Assembly (NCBI GenBank): GCA_027065695.1
Contig: JAMONP010000045.1
Location: 1-35,889 of the forward strand
Direction of reading: 5' to 3'
Source of the DNA: Desulfuromonadales bacterium
Lineage (GTDB): Bacteria > Desulfobacterota > Desulfuromonadia > Desulfuromonadales > BM103
Length of the DNA: 35,889 nucleotides
Shown one piece after another: positions 1 through 8,429 of this stretch (positions are counted from its first letter, which is position 1; each line of letters starts with the position of its first letter). The translations under genes were made by a program, and so were the position numbers. Below the pieces are notes generated by a model, which was not told the origin of the DNA, made no database searches, and worked only from the letters and a program-made list of their open reading frames with translations.

Positions 1-1
1 A

Positions 2-256
2 AGGTTTCTGGCGAGCTCCGATCCGATCCCCTCGGTTCCGATCGTGGTTCGCAAGGATACTCCCGTAGCATTGATTGAAGAGATAAAACGCGCCCTGCTG
101 GCAATTGATGCCACTGATCTGGCGATGGTCGAACGCATGCAGAACTGGGACCCTGAATTTCGCTACGGTTTTACTGAAGCGACTATCGATGACTATCAAG
201 AGATAATCGAGATTATGGAAGGCGTTCAGGAAGGCTGCGGTGTCCGATGCCACTAA
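2..256 (+). CDS. PhnD-type periplasmic oxyanion-binding protein, C-terminal fragment (ArrX/AioX-like)
   Basis: The reading frame is open from the left edge of the window to a TAA, so only about 84 C-terminal residues are present and the start lies outside. The sequence (SDPIPSVPIVVRKDTP near the start, then helices ending in an acidic tail) resembles the end of phosphate/phosphonate ABC-type substrate-binding proteins of the PhnD family. Its stop codon overlaps the start of a sensor kinase. A PhnD-like binding protein next to a kinase and regulator is the known arrangement of arsenic oxyanion sensing (AioX-AioS-AioR, ArxX-ArxS-ArxR). I infer that this protein binds arsenate, arsenite or phosphate in the periplasm and signals to the kinase rather than feeding a transporter, since no permease is present. 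Family assignment from a fragment is moderate; the ligand is a guess. Confidence 0.6.
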   Translation, partial: RFLASSDPIPSVPIVVRKDTPVALIEEIKRALLAIDATDLAMVERMQNWDPEFRYGFTEATIDDYQEIIEIMEGVQEGCGVRCH

Positions 257-1731
257 GCGTCTCGAGATGGCTGGGGATACGTGCCCGCTTCATGCTGCTT
301 GCAGTCATTCTCACACTGCTCTTCTCCGGGCTGTGGGGAGTCTGGACCTGGCAGCGTGAACGTGACCTGCTTTTCGACCGGGTTGACCGCCAGGGCGAAG
401 TGCTAGTCTCAACCATGGCGATTCCGATTATCAACGCACTGCTTTATGAAGAGCTGGGAATCATCGAGGAGGGTGGCCTGCTGGATAATTTCGTTGCTGA
501 TATTATGGCCAATGTGCAACTGCAACCGCTCTACGCCATTGTGATTGGCAAAGACGGTCGGGTGCTTGCCCATAATCGTTTGACCGAATATGGAGAAATA
601 TATACCGATCCACTCACCCTGACCGCCTTGGCCAGTGATAGGGTCATGCAAACCAGAACAAGCTTCAATAACCAGCCAGCAATTGATTTTTCGGCACCGC
701 TGGCGATCTCCGGCAAACGCTGGGGATGTCTACGGGTTGGCGTTTCGCTGCAACCACTGCAAAAAGAGCTGAACTCTCTGGCCAGCAGCATTCTAGGCTT
801 TGCCCTGGTATTCTCAGCCGGTGCCCTGGTGGTCTTTTTTGTTGCTGGACAGAAGCTCTCCAGACCGATTGTAGATCTTGCAGAAAGCATGGAGACGATG
901 GATGTTGAGAAGCCCATCTACCTGCCGCAGAAGGTGAGACGTGATGAAATCGGCCGTCTGGAGCGCAGCTTTCACGATCTGCTTGAGCGGTTGCGAAAAA
1001 GTGAGATGGCGCGCCGGAAATCAATGGAAAAGTTTGTTGATAGTGAGCGTTTTGCTGCGGTCGGCAAACTGGTCTCCGGGATTGCTCATGAGATCAACAA
1101 CCCGTTATCTGGCATAGAAGGAGCTCTTTATCATCTTCGCGAAGAGGAGGGAGGGCAATCGGCCAAGTATGTCAATGCCGCTGAGCAGGGTGTGGAACGT
1201 ATCGGTCGCATCGTGCGACAACTCCTCGATTTGTCGCGAGCTGATGCGTTGCTCGTGGAGACGGCTGACAGTGCGGAGTTTTTTGAGGAACTGGCTCTGT
1301 TTGCCAGGATGGCAATCAAGAAAAGAAACTGCAGTCTCCAAACTGAGGATGGTTATGCGCGTGGTGAGATCCTGATCGATCGAGACCGTATCCATCAAAC
1401 TCTACTCAATCTGGTACTCAATGCCGCCGATGCTGTTTCAACAAAGGATCAGGGTCTCATAAAGCTCGAAACCTTTTCGCATGATCAGGGCTATGCCATC
1501 AGGGTGCTTGATAACGGTCCGGGAATTACCGCTGAGGTTCAAAAACAGATTTTCGAGCCTTTTTTTACGACCAAGGACCCCGGTAAGGGGACCGGGATGG
1601 GACTGGCCATTGGACGGACGATTGCTGAAAAGCATGGCGGACGCCTGGAATGCAACTCTGTCTCTGGACAAGGAACTATATTTACTCTCTGGTTACCGCT
1701 CGACACTACTAAGAAAGGGGCTTCGGTATGA
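247..1731 (+). CDS. Membrane-bound sensor histidine kinase (ArrS-like)
   Basis: The 494-residue protein has a first membrane segment at about residues 13-35, a periplasmic sensing region of about 145 residues with a Cache/PAS-like stretch (LYAIVIGKDGRVLAHN), a second membrane segment at about 181-201 and then a HAMP linker. The phosphoacceptor is H281 in SGIAHEINNPL. The catalytic domain shows the N box (NLVLNAADAV), the G1 box (DNGPGI), FEPFFTTK and a G2 box (GTGMGLAI). The ATG overlaps the end of the upstream binding-protein gene and the stop overlaps the next start by ATGA, so the three genes are probably translationally coupled. It likely phosphorylates the NtrC-type regulator that follows, in response to the binding protein. 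The kinase class is certain; the oxyanion signal is inferred from neighbours. Confidence 0.9.
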   Translation: MPLSVSRWLGIRARFMLLAVILTLLFSGLWGVWTWQRERDLLFDRVDRQGEVLVSTMAIPIINALLYEELGIIEEGGLLDNFVADIMANVQLQPLYAIVIGKDGRVLAHNRLTEYGEIYTDPLTLTALASDRVMQTRTSFNNQPAIDFSAPLAISGKRWGCLRVGVSLQPLQKELNSLASSILGFALVFSAGALVVFFVAGQKLSRPIVDLAESMETMDVEKPIYLPQKVRRDEIGRLERSFHDLLERLRKSEMARRKSMEKFVDSERFAAVGKLVSGIAHEINNPLSGIEGALYHLREEEGGQSAKYVNAAEQGVERIGRIVRQLLDLSRADALLVETADSAEFFEELALFARMAIKKRNCSLQTEDGYARGEILIDRDRIHQTLLNLVLNAADAVSTKDQGLIKLETFSHDQGYAIRVLDNGPGITAEVQKQIFEPFFTTKDPGKGTGMGLAIGRTIAEKHGGRLECNSVSGQGTIFTLWLPLDTTKKGASV

Positions 1732-3083
1732 TCAAAAGAATCCTGCTTGTTGAAGATGATGACCTGCATCGCACCATGGTAACGGGAGCGCTTGAGAAGA
1801 ACGGCTATACTGTTAGTAGTGCCGAAAACGGTCAGGAAGCCATCCATGCGATGCAGGAAGAGACCTTTGTTGCAGCATTATTAGACATTCGGTTGCCGGA
1901 TGTCGATGGTTTTGAATTGTTAACCATGCTCAATGATGCTCAACCGGAATGTCATGCGGTCATGATGACTGGCGAAGCCTCAATCGAGTCAGCCGTACGC
2001 TCAATGCAGGGGGGGGCTTTCGATTACCTGGCCAAACCTTTTCGTACTGAATTGCTGTTGATGAAGCTGTCGCGTATTTTCGCCTGGCATGAACTAACGG
2101 AAGAGAACCGCATGCTACGGAGCGTAACGGCCCATGGCATGGTCGGGACCAGTCGAGTCCTGAAACATTTTCTGGAGAGTTTAAAGGGTGCTGCGGAATC
2201 AGAAGCAAGCGTTATGTTGCTTGGCGAAACCGGGACCGGTAAGGAGTTAGCAGCAGATTTTATCCATCAGAATGGTTTTAGAAACGATGGGCCGCTAATC
2301 AAGGTCAACTGTGGCGCAATTCCGGAGAGTCTGCTCGAAGTTGAACTTTTCGGCTGTATCAAAGGGGCCTTTACTGGCGCTGATCGCGCTCGACCTGGTG
2401 TTCTTGAACAAGCGCATGGCGGCACTTTGTTTCTCGATGAAATAGGTGAAATACCATCTACAATGCAGGTAAAGCTGTTGCGTGCCCTCCAGGTGCGGCA
2501 GGTGACCCGGATTGGTGGCCAAAAGCCATCGTCTGCCGATTTTCGTTTGGTTACAGCGACTCACCGTGATTTGGACGAATTGCGCCAGTCCGGCCAACTC
2601 CGCGACGACTTCTTTTTTCGGCTCAATGTGGTCCCCTTGACTGTCCCCCCCTTGCGAACCCGCCGGACCGATATCCCCCTTTTGATCAGTCACTTTGTTG
2701 AGCGTCATGCGATACGCCATCGTAAGGAACTGATCGAATTCACTCCGGAAGCCCTCGAATTGTTACAGAGGTATAACTTCCCAGGCAATGTCCGTGAACT
2801 GGAAAGCCTTGTAGAACGGCTTCAGGTGATGTCGCCAGGGGAACAGATCCTTCCTCGGCATCTTCCTGAGAACATCCGCCAGGCCGTGCAACCCAACGGA
2901 CGCACGGTTCAGTGTTTCCGAACCGAGTTGCCGTTGCGTGAGGCGGTCAGAGACTTCGAGACCCACTTCATTCAACATGTCCTTAATGAAGAGGGCGGCA
3001 ACCGCACCAAAACGGCCAAGCGTCTCGGTATTGCCAGGAAAACCCTTTGGGAGAAACTGGCGGACACTGTTACGGAAAAGTAG
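1728..3083 (+). CDS. NtrC-family sigma-54 response regulator (ArrR-like)
   Basis: The 451-residue protein has three domains. The receiver domain carries acidic residues near D10-D12, the phosphoacceptor D53 in LLDIRLPD, T81 and K103. The AAA+ domain has Walker A GETGTGKE at 166-173, the sigma-54 contact loop GAFTGA at 213-218 and Walker B GGTLFLDE at 231-238. The C-terminal Fis-type helix-turn-helix includes NRTKTAKRLGIARKTLW. GAFTGA is intact, so it should be a true activator of sigma-54 RNA polymerase. It overlaps the kinase gene by ATGA. A sigma-54 promoter and an inverted repeat lie in the gap between this gene and arrA, which makes the reductase operon its obvious target. The target assignment is inference; the protein class is clear. 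Confidence 0.92.
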   Translation: MIKRILLVEDDDLHRTMVTGALEKNGYTVSSAENGQEAIHAMQEETFVAALLDIRLPDVDGFELLTMLNDAQPECHAVMMTGEASIESAVRSMQGGAFDYLAKPFRTELLLMKLSRIFAWHELTEENRMLRSVTAHGMVGTSRVLKHFLESLKGAAESEASVMLLGETGTGKELAADFIHQNGFRNDGPLIKVNCGAIPESLLEVELFGCIKGAFTGADRARPGVLEQAHGGTLFLDEIGEIPSTMQVKLLRALQVRQVTRIGGQKPSSADFRLVTATHRDLDELRQSGQLRDDFFFRLNVVPLTVPPLRTRRTDIPLLISHFVERHAIRHRKELIEFTPEALELLQRYNFPGNVRELESLVERLQVMSPGEQILPRHLPENIRQAVQPNGRTVQCFRTELPLREAVRDFETHFIQHVLNEEGGNRTKTAKRLGIARKTLWEKLADTVTEK

Positions 3084-3148
3084 CAGTTTCAGTTAATCCT
3101 TCCAAGTAACTGACTTTCAAGACTAATTCTTGCTTATGACCCGATAGC

Positions 3149-3164
3149 GTTACTTTCTTGTAAC
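3149..3164. promoter_or_regulatory. Inverted repeat, candidate enhancer site for the NtrC-type regulator
   Basis: GTTAC and GTAAC arms are separated by six bases in the regulator-arrA gap. The centre is about 63 bases upstream of the -24 element, a usual distance for activators of sigma-54 promoters. The dyad is seen directly; binding by the upstream regulator is inferred. Lone half-sites (GTTAC at 3069 and GTAAC at 3106) occur further upstream. Confidence 0.4.
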
Positions 3165-3218
3165 AATCACACTGTTCCTTTCCAAATAAGAACCTATAGA
3201 AATCAAGTAGTTTGGTAT

Positions 3219-3233
3219 TGGCACGTCCTTTGC
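3219..3233 (+). promoter_or_regulatory. Sigma-54 (-24/-12) promoter of the arr operon
   Basis: The site reads TGGCACG-N4-TTGC, matching the sigma-54 consensus. The invariant GG (3220-3221) and GC (3232-3233) are exactly ten bases apart. The predicted transcript start is near 3245, leaving a leader of about 95 bases before the arrA ATG at 3342. It fits the sigma-54 activator encoded immediately upstream. Confidence 0.85.
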
Positions 3234-3341
3234 TATGGTTCCTTCGTGTGTAAGCTTTAGTGATTAGCTTAAGTTTCTTTTTCGGGGATCACATTTAAAG
3301 CAACAAAAGGTTTTCGACAAACCATTTAAGGGAGGATAAAC

Positions 3342-5909
3342 ATGAAGCTCACTCGCAGAGATTTCATCAAGAAGTCGGCCGCGACCAGTGGTGTCGTGTT
3401 GGCAGCCGGAACGGCTGCTCATGCCATGTCTGACAAACCAAAGACCAATGCCATGGCGGAAGCCACAGCTCAACCCAAGTCACTGGGTACGGGTGAATGG
3501 GTCGCCACCACCTGCCAGGGCTGTACTTCCTGGTGTTCCGCAGAGGCTTTAGTGCAAGCTGGCCGGGTTGTCAAGGTGCGTGGCAATCAGAACTCCAAGT
3601 CGGCTGATGGCTATCTCTGTCCGCGTGGACATTTGTCGATCGGCCAGATGTATGATCCAGACCGCATTAAGGTGCCGATGAAACGGACCAATCCGAAGAA
3701 GGGCCGCGACGAAGACCCAAAATTCGTACCAATTTCCTGGGATGAAGCCCTAAACACCATCGCGGACAAAATGATGGCGCTACGTAAGAGCCACGAAACC
3801 AATAAGTTCATGTTGATGCGCGGTCGTTATACCTATACCCGTGACGTCATTTATGATGCCATGCCGAAAATCTTCGGTTCACCCAATAATATTTCCCATA
3901 GCGCCATCTGCGCCGAAGCCGAAAAATTCGGCGCCTATTTCAGTCAGGGTTTCTGGGATTATCGCGACTACGATCTGGACAACACCAAGTATGTTCTGAT
4001 GTTCGGTGGCGACCCGATTGCTTCCAACCGCCAGGTTCCGGTTGCTATCCGCAAATGGGGCAAGGTACTCGACCAGGCGACGGTAGCCGTGGTTGACCCG
4101 CGCCTTTCTGCAACCGCTTCCAAGGCCCACGAATGGCTGCCGGTTGTTCCCGGTGAGGACGGTGCCCTGGCCGTGGCCATGGCTCACGTGATCCTGACAG
4201 AGGGACTCTGGAGTCACGAGTTTGTCGGCGGCTTCAAAGATGGTGTCAATCGCTTCAAAACGGGCAAGTCTGTCGATGAGACCACCTTTGAGGAAAAGCT
4301 TACCAACGGTGTGGTCAGGTGGTGGAACCTGGAACTGAACGATCGTACTCCCGAATGGGCTGAGCCAATCTGCGGTATCCCGGCAGATCAAATCCGCCGG
4401 GTCGCGACCGGTCTCGCCAAGGCGGCACCGAACTGCATGGTCTGGATGGCTCCGGGTGCCTCGATGCAGGTCCGTGGTGGCTATGCGGCCCTTGCTGCCC
4501 ACGCTCTCAACGGCCTGGTCGGCTGCATCGATACCGAAGGTGGCGTACTGGAGAAGATGAAAGCCCCCTACAGTCACATCCCGCTACACAAGGAGAAGTT
4601 CAAGCCTTACATTGATGAAATTTCTGCCAAGGGTCAGAAGAACAAGAAGATTGACCAGCGTGGCTACAAAGAGTTTCCGGCTCTAAAAAAGGGCAAGTCG
4701 GGCAAAGGTGTGGTGACCAATCGGGCTGCCGACGGCATCCTCAATGAGGACCCCTATGATATCAAGGTGGCTATCGGCTACTGGAACAACCTGGCCTTCT
4801 CCTGTACCGGTGCTGAGCGTTGGGAGCAAGCACTAAGTAAACTGCCTTTCTTCGCCCATATCACCACGAATGCGGCCGAGATGACCTGGTTTGCCGACAT
4901 CGTCCTGCCGGCAGCCTTCCACAAATTTGAACGCTGGGGGTTTTTGCCAAGCAAGGCGGCCCGTTACAGTTACGTTTCCATCGAGCAGCCAATGGTCAAG
5001 CCGCTCTGGGATGTGCGTATCGACGAGACCGAGATCCCCTACCTGATCGCCGAGAAACTCAAGGCCAAGGGGTTCTCGAACATGCTCGATTACTTCCAGA
5101 AAGAGTGTAAAGATCCTGAAACCGGTAAGTCACCGACCAGCAGCATGGAGTTTGCCCTCTATGTCACCAAGATTATGACCCAGAACTTCTGGGATCCGGC
5201 CAAGTACAAAGGTGGCGACAGGCTGGCCGGTTGGAAGGACTTCCGCAAGAAAGGTCTCTGGCAGTCTGACCCCTACCCGTTCAAGAAGAAATGGGGTAAG
5301 TGGAAGACCAAGACTCACAAGTTTGAATTCTATAGCGAGACTCTCAAGGAAGCCCTGCACAAGCACGCCGAAAAGCACAACACAGATATTGATGATATCC
5401 TGGCGACAGCCAAGTATACCGCCAAGGGTGAGCAGGCCTTCATTCCTCACTATGAACCGGCTTATCGACATGGTGACGCGAAGGAATTTCCTTACATTTT
5501 CCAGGAGTATCGTTCGCGCCTGAACCGTGAGGGGCGTTCCCAGAACCTGGCTGCCTATCATGAGTTCAAGAAAGTTGACCCCGGCGATGCCAGCTGGGAT
5601 GACGTGATCAAGATCAATCCGAAGGATGCCGCCAAGCTGGGCATCAAAGAGGGCGATAAGGTCAAGGTTACCTCACCGGTCGCTTCCATTGAAGGCAATG
5701 CCAACTTATACGAAGGGATTCGGCCCGGGACGATCAGCAAATGCTACGGTCAAGGGCATTGGGCCTATGGGCGAATCGCCTCGCTGAAATTCGGCAAGAC
5801 CCCGCGCGGTGGCAGCAACAACCACCTGATGCCGGCGGATTACGAACGCCTGAGCGGTTCGACTGCTCGTCATGGTGGTGTGACCCGGGTTAAGATCGTC
5901 AAACTGTAA
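3342..5909 (+). CDS. arrA: Respiratory arsenate reductase catalytic subunit (ArrA-like molybdoenzyme)
   Basis: This 855-residue DMSO-reductase-family protein has a Tat signal (TRRDFIKK) and so acts in the periplasm. A [4Fe-4S] motif follows: C58-x2-C-x3-C-x27-C93, the ArrA spacing. It carries RGRY at 160-163, which as I recall separates ArrA from the ArxA arsenite oxidases (GRGWG). Shifted by three residues, the active-site set I recall from Shewanella ANA-3 ArrA is all present: R162, Y163, H186, S187, K195, Y207 and the presumed Mo ligand C190. Length matches ArrA (about 850). The ATG follows GGAGG at a good distance. It would reduce arsenate to arsenite with electrons passed through ArrB. 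Other oxyanions such as antimonate, or polysulfide/thiosulfate-type substrates, cannot be excluded by reading alone. Confidence 0.8.
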   Translation: MKLTRRDFIKKSAATSGVVLAAGTAAHAMSDKPKTNAMAEATAQPKSLGTGEWVATTCQGCTSWCSAEALVQAGRVVKVRGNQNSKSADGYLCPRGHLSIGQMYDPDRIKVPMKRTNPKKGRDEDPKFVPISWDEALNTIADKMMALRKSHETNKFMLMRGRYTYTRDVIYDAMPKIFGSPNNISHSAICAEAEKFGAYFSQGFWDYRDYDLDNTKYVLMFGGDPIASNRQVPVAIRKWGKVLDQATVAVVDPRLSATASKAHEWLPVVPGEDGALAVAMAHVILTEGLWSHEFVGGFKDGVNRFKTGKSVDETTFEEKLTNGVVRWWNLELNDRTPEWAEPICGIPADQIRRVATGLAKAAPNCMVWMAPGASMQVRGGYAALAAHALNGLVGCIDTEGGVLEKMKAPYSHIPLHKEKFKPYIDEISAKGQKNKKIDQRGYKEFPALKKGKSGKGVVTNRAADGILNEDPYDIKVAIGYWNNLAFSCTGAERWEQALSKLPFFAHITTNAAEMTWFADIVLPAAFHKFERWGFLPSKAARYSYVSIEQPMVKPLWDVRIDETEIPYLIAEKLKAKGFSNMLDYFQKECKDPETGKSPTSSMEFALYVTKIMTQNFWDPAKYKGGDRLAGWKDFRKKGLWQSDPYPFKKKWGKWKTKTHKFEFYSETLKEALHKHAEKHNTDIDDILATAKYTAKGEQAFIPHYEPAYRHGDAKEFPYIFQEYRSRLNREGRSQNLAAYHEFKKVDPGDASWDDVIKINPKDAAKLGIKEGDKVKVTSPVASIEGNANLYEGIRPGTISKCYGQGHWAYGRIASLKFGKTPRGGSNNHLMPADYERLSGSTARHGGVTRVKIVKL

Positions 5910-5937
5910 GAATCGACTTTATCGATAGGAGGCGAAT

Positions 5938-6714
5938 ATGCCAAAAAAATACGGAATGGTCATTGATCTCCACCAGTGTGTCGGCTGCGGTGCCTGCGCA
6001 CTGGGATGCAAAAATGAAAACAACACCCAAGCCCGAGTTGGCGGACAGAGCTACAACTGGGCCGACTTCATCATGAAGACCGAAGGGACCTTCCCCAAAA
6101 CCACCTACACCCAGATGCCGGTTCTCTGTAATCACTGCACCGACGCCCCTTGCGTAGCTGAGTGCCCGGTGACGCCCAAGGCGATGTTCAAGGCCGACGA
6201 CAACACCACCCTGCACAACCAGGAGCGTTGCATTGGCTGCCGATCCTGCCAGATGGCCTGTCCTTACAGTGAAGAGGAGTTGGATGCATCCAGTATGAAG
6301 GGGGAGACCTACAGCGTTATCAGTTTTAACCCGTTTAAGAAGACGACTCAGCCCGAGTGGCACGACAAGTCCATTATGATTGCCGGGTGCACATCTTCCG
6401 GAGCTGCTGTCGCGGCAAAGACAAGCTCACTGCCACCCAGCGAAAACAGGTACAAATCAGGTGATTACCAACCGGTCCGCAAGGCGGGCGTAGTCGAGAA
6501 GTGCATCCTCTGTCACCATCGTACCACCAACGGACTGCTCCCGGCCTGTGTCGATGCCTGTCCGGCCAGTGCGCGTATCTTTGGCGATCTCAATGATCCG
6601 AACAGTGCGATTGCCAAGGCGCTTAAGAAGAACAAGGCGACACGCCTCAAGGTTGATGAGGGCACAGATCCAAATGTTTACTACATCCGGAACTATAATG
6701 GCCCCAAGACGTAA
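5938..6714 (+). CDS. arrB: Arsenate reductase iron-sulfur subunit (ArrB-like)
   Basis: The 258-residue ferredoxin-like protein resembles electron-transfer subunits of the DMSO reductase family. It has four cysteine groups for [4Fe-4S] clusters: C14/C17/C20/C24, C64/C67/C72/C76, C98/C101/C104/C108, and a C-terminal set in CILCHH plus ACVDACP. It has no signal peptide, so it is expected to cross the membrane with the Tat-targeted ArrA. An AGGAGG site precedes the ATG, 28 bases after arrA. It would pass electrons from a membrane quinol dehydrogenase or cytochrome to ArrA; neither is encoded here. A segment between the third and fourth cysteine groups (about residues 120-160) looks longer and less conserved than the rest. 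Assignment to ArrB rests on the pairing with ArrA. Confidence 0.82.
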   Translation: MPKKYGMVIDLHQCVGCGACALGCKNENNTQARVGGQSYNWADFIMKTEGTFPKTTYTQMPVLCNHCTDAPCVAECPVTPKAMFKADDNTTLHNQERCIGCRSCQMACPYSEEELDASSMKGETYSVISFNPFKKTTQPEWHDKSIMIAGCTSSGAAVAAKTSSLPPSENRYKSGDYQPVRKAGVVEKCILCHHRTTNGLLPACVDACPASARIFGDLNDPNSAIAKALKKNKATRLKVDEGTDPNVYYIRNYNGPKT

Positions 6715-6779
6715 TAACCTGATTGATTGTTCTCGGGGGCAGAGTCGATGACTCCGCCTTCGTTGTAACAGAGGAACGC

Positions 6780-7418
6780 ATGAACGATTCGCAGAACAGA
6801 AGTCATCTTCGTCATCTTGCCAGGGCCGACGTTTACCGGCTCTTGAGCGCCTGTTTCTACCAGCCAGAAGAAATCTTTCTCGAAGAGGAACTCTTTGGCC
6901 AACTTAAAACCGCCATGGCCAAGGTGAGCCCGCAAAGAGTTCCCGATGGGGCCTCTCTGGAAAGCTCGTTTCGAAAGACCGGTCTGGAGGCGTTGCAACT
7001 TGATTACAGCCGCCTTTTCCTGGGGCCTTTTGAGATTCCGGCCAAGCCCTATGGTTCGGTCTACCTTGACGGGGAAAAGGTCGTCATGGGGGATTCGACC
7101 TTGCAGGCTCTTGCATTGTACCGGGAGGCCAACTTCGAAATTGCGGGAGATTTCCGGGAAATGCCGGACCATGTGGCCGTGGAACTTGAGTTTCTCTACC
7201 TACTCTCCTTTCGCATCGGTCAGACAGAGGATCATGAAGATCAAGCCCGTCTGGGCGCATTGAAACGCAGGTTTCTCGAAGAACACTTAGGCCAGTGGAT
7301 TGGGACCTTCTCTGAAGCCATACAGCAGAGTGCCGAATCCGACTTTTACAAACAGCTTGCGGATTTGACGGAACAGTTTGTCCGAGAAGATCTACAGGAA
7401 CTTACTGAGGTCGTTTAA
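6780..7418 (+). CDS. arrD: TorD/NarJ-family chaperone for the molybdoenzyme (ArrD-like)
   Basis: The 212-residue helical protein has the look of TorD/DmsD/NarJ chaperones (ARADVYRLLSACFYQPEE near the N-terminus, DHVAVELEFLYLLS in the middle), which guard the Tat signal and help insert the molybdenum cofactor before export. I chose the ATG at 6780 because GAGGA lies just upstream. An in-frame TTG at 6723 would add 19 residues that do not fit the family start. It lies 65 bases after arrB and 5 bases before the next gene, so it should be co-transcribed. Its client is presumably ArrA. The family is fairly secure; client specificity is inferred from position. Confidence 0.8.
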   Translation: MNDSQNRSHLRHLARADVYRLLSACFYQPEEIFLEEELFGQLKTAMAKVSPQRVPDGASLESSFRKTGLEALQLDYSRLFLGPFEIPAKPYGSVYLDGEKVVMGDSTLQALALYREANFEIAGDFREMPDHVAVELEFLYLLSFRIGQTEDHEDQARLGALKRRFLEEHLGQWIGTFSEAIQQSAESDFYKQLADLTEQFVREDLQELTEVV

Positions 7419-7423
7419 ACGTA

Positions 7424-8425
7424 ATGATCCCGTCACTTGGCAGCCATGCCCTGAAAGCTTTGACACCGCAGACTGCAGTCACGGTCGACTGTTCGCGTTG
7501 TGTGCGACATCGCTGCAAGCGTAATGAATGTCGCAAATGTCTTGATATCTGTCCGGTCGGGGCGATCACATGGGAAGTGCACGGGCTGCAAGTTTCCTCC
7601 AATCTCTGCACACGCTGTCTGCGCTGCATGGCTGTCTGTCCGACAGCAGCGTTACAGTCCCCTGAGTTGTCTCTGCTGCAGGCTGTTGTCGATTTGGCTG
7701 CTCACCCAGAACCGGTGCTGGGTTGCCAGCTTCAAAGTGATACAGAGGCTCACGCAAGGTTTCCCTGTCTGGGAACTCTGGCAAACTCTGAGTCGATGCT
7801 GCTGTTCGCTTTGATCTTTGTCGAGGGGATACAAATTAACCTAATCTGCTGTCAAGACTGTCCGAGAGGACATATCCTTGAAGGAGTCCATACGGCCCAT
7901 GCTCGATTGGCAGAATTCATGCCCGATCATAAGGTAAAACTCGTCAGCGAGCAGAAAAACCTTAAATATCAGCTGGCTTCACTGTCAAGACGCGAGCTGT
8001 TTGGTTTCTTCCGTGAACGTTCAAAGCGAAGCACCATGGTTATGGTGGAGCGTCTCCAGGTAAATTCAAGGATACAATCATATGGCAGCAAGCAAGTCCC
8101 TCTGGTGCGTACCATGCTGCTCAAGGCGATGGAGACGAGGTCGGAAACACAACAACAATGGATATGCGGTCAGTTGTTCGGACAGGTTTCTTTTACCACG
8201 GATTGTACCATTTGCGGCGGTTGTGTCGGCGTCTGTCCCACTGGGGCTATTGGTCCAGAAGAAGACAAGTCCCCCCCGGTATTTGATCGAAACCTTTGCG
8301 TCGGTTGTGATACCTGTCAGGCTTTCTGCCGTAAGCAGGGGGTGCAACTAGCAGGCTCAAGCCAAAAACACGCCACATCTCTGGCCTTGAGCTATAAACG
8401 CCCATGGTCTGATCCGCTTTATTGA
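7424..8425 (+). CDS. Multi-cluster 4Fe-4S protein of the arr operon, function unknown
   Basis: The 333-residue soluble protein has no visible signal or membrane segment. Its N-terminal cysteines are C23, C26, C31, C36, C39, C43 and C62, C65, C68, C72 (the last followed by P). Its C-terminal pair of ferredoxin motifs is C261/C264/C267/C271 and C292/C295/C298/C302. Between them is a segment with further cysteines (C101, C115, C142, C143, C146) in contexts such as FPCLGTL and ICCQDCPRGH. It could hold up to four clusters plus a cysteine-rich centre. It follows the chaperone by five bases, so it belongs to the operon. Possible roles are electron supply on the cytoplasmic side or cofactor and cluster maturation of ArrA. 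I do not recognise a named family and offer no specific function. Confidence 0.8.
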   Translation: MIPSLGSHALKALTPQTAVTVDCSRCVRHRCKRNECRKCLDICPVGAITWEVHGLQVSSNLCTRCLRCMAVCPTAALQSPELSLLQAVVDLAAHPEPVLGCQLQSDTEAHARFPCLGTLANSESMLLFALIFVEGIQINLICCQDCPRGHILEGVHTAHARLAEFMPDHKVKLVSEQKNLKYQLASLSRRELFGFFRERSKRSTMVMVERLQVNSRIQSYGSKQVPLVRTMLLKAMETRSETQQQWICGQLFGQVSFTTDCTICGGCVGVCPTGAIGPEEDKSPPVFDRNLCVGCDTCQAFCRKQGVQLAGSSQKHATSLALSYKRPWSDPLY

Positions 8426-8429
8426 GTAC

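Noticed and set aside
3879-4577. 232-aa open frame on the minus strand within arrA
   Set aside because: It is antisense to the conserved molybdopterin-binding core, with no ribosome site and no family resemblance.
3342-5909. ArxA-type arsenite oxidase as the identity of the molybdoenzyme
   Set aside because: The protein has RGRY at 160-163 rather than the GRGWG pattern I associate with ArxA, and the cysteine spacing fits ArrA.
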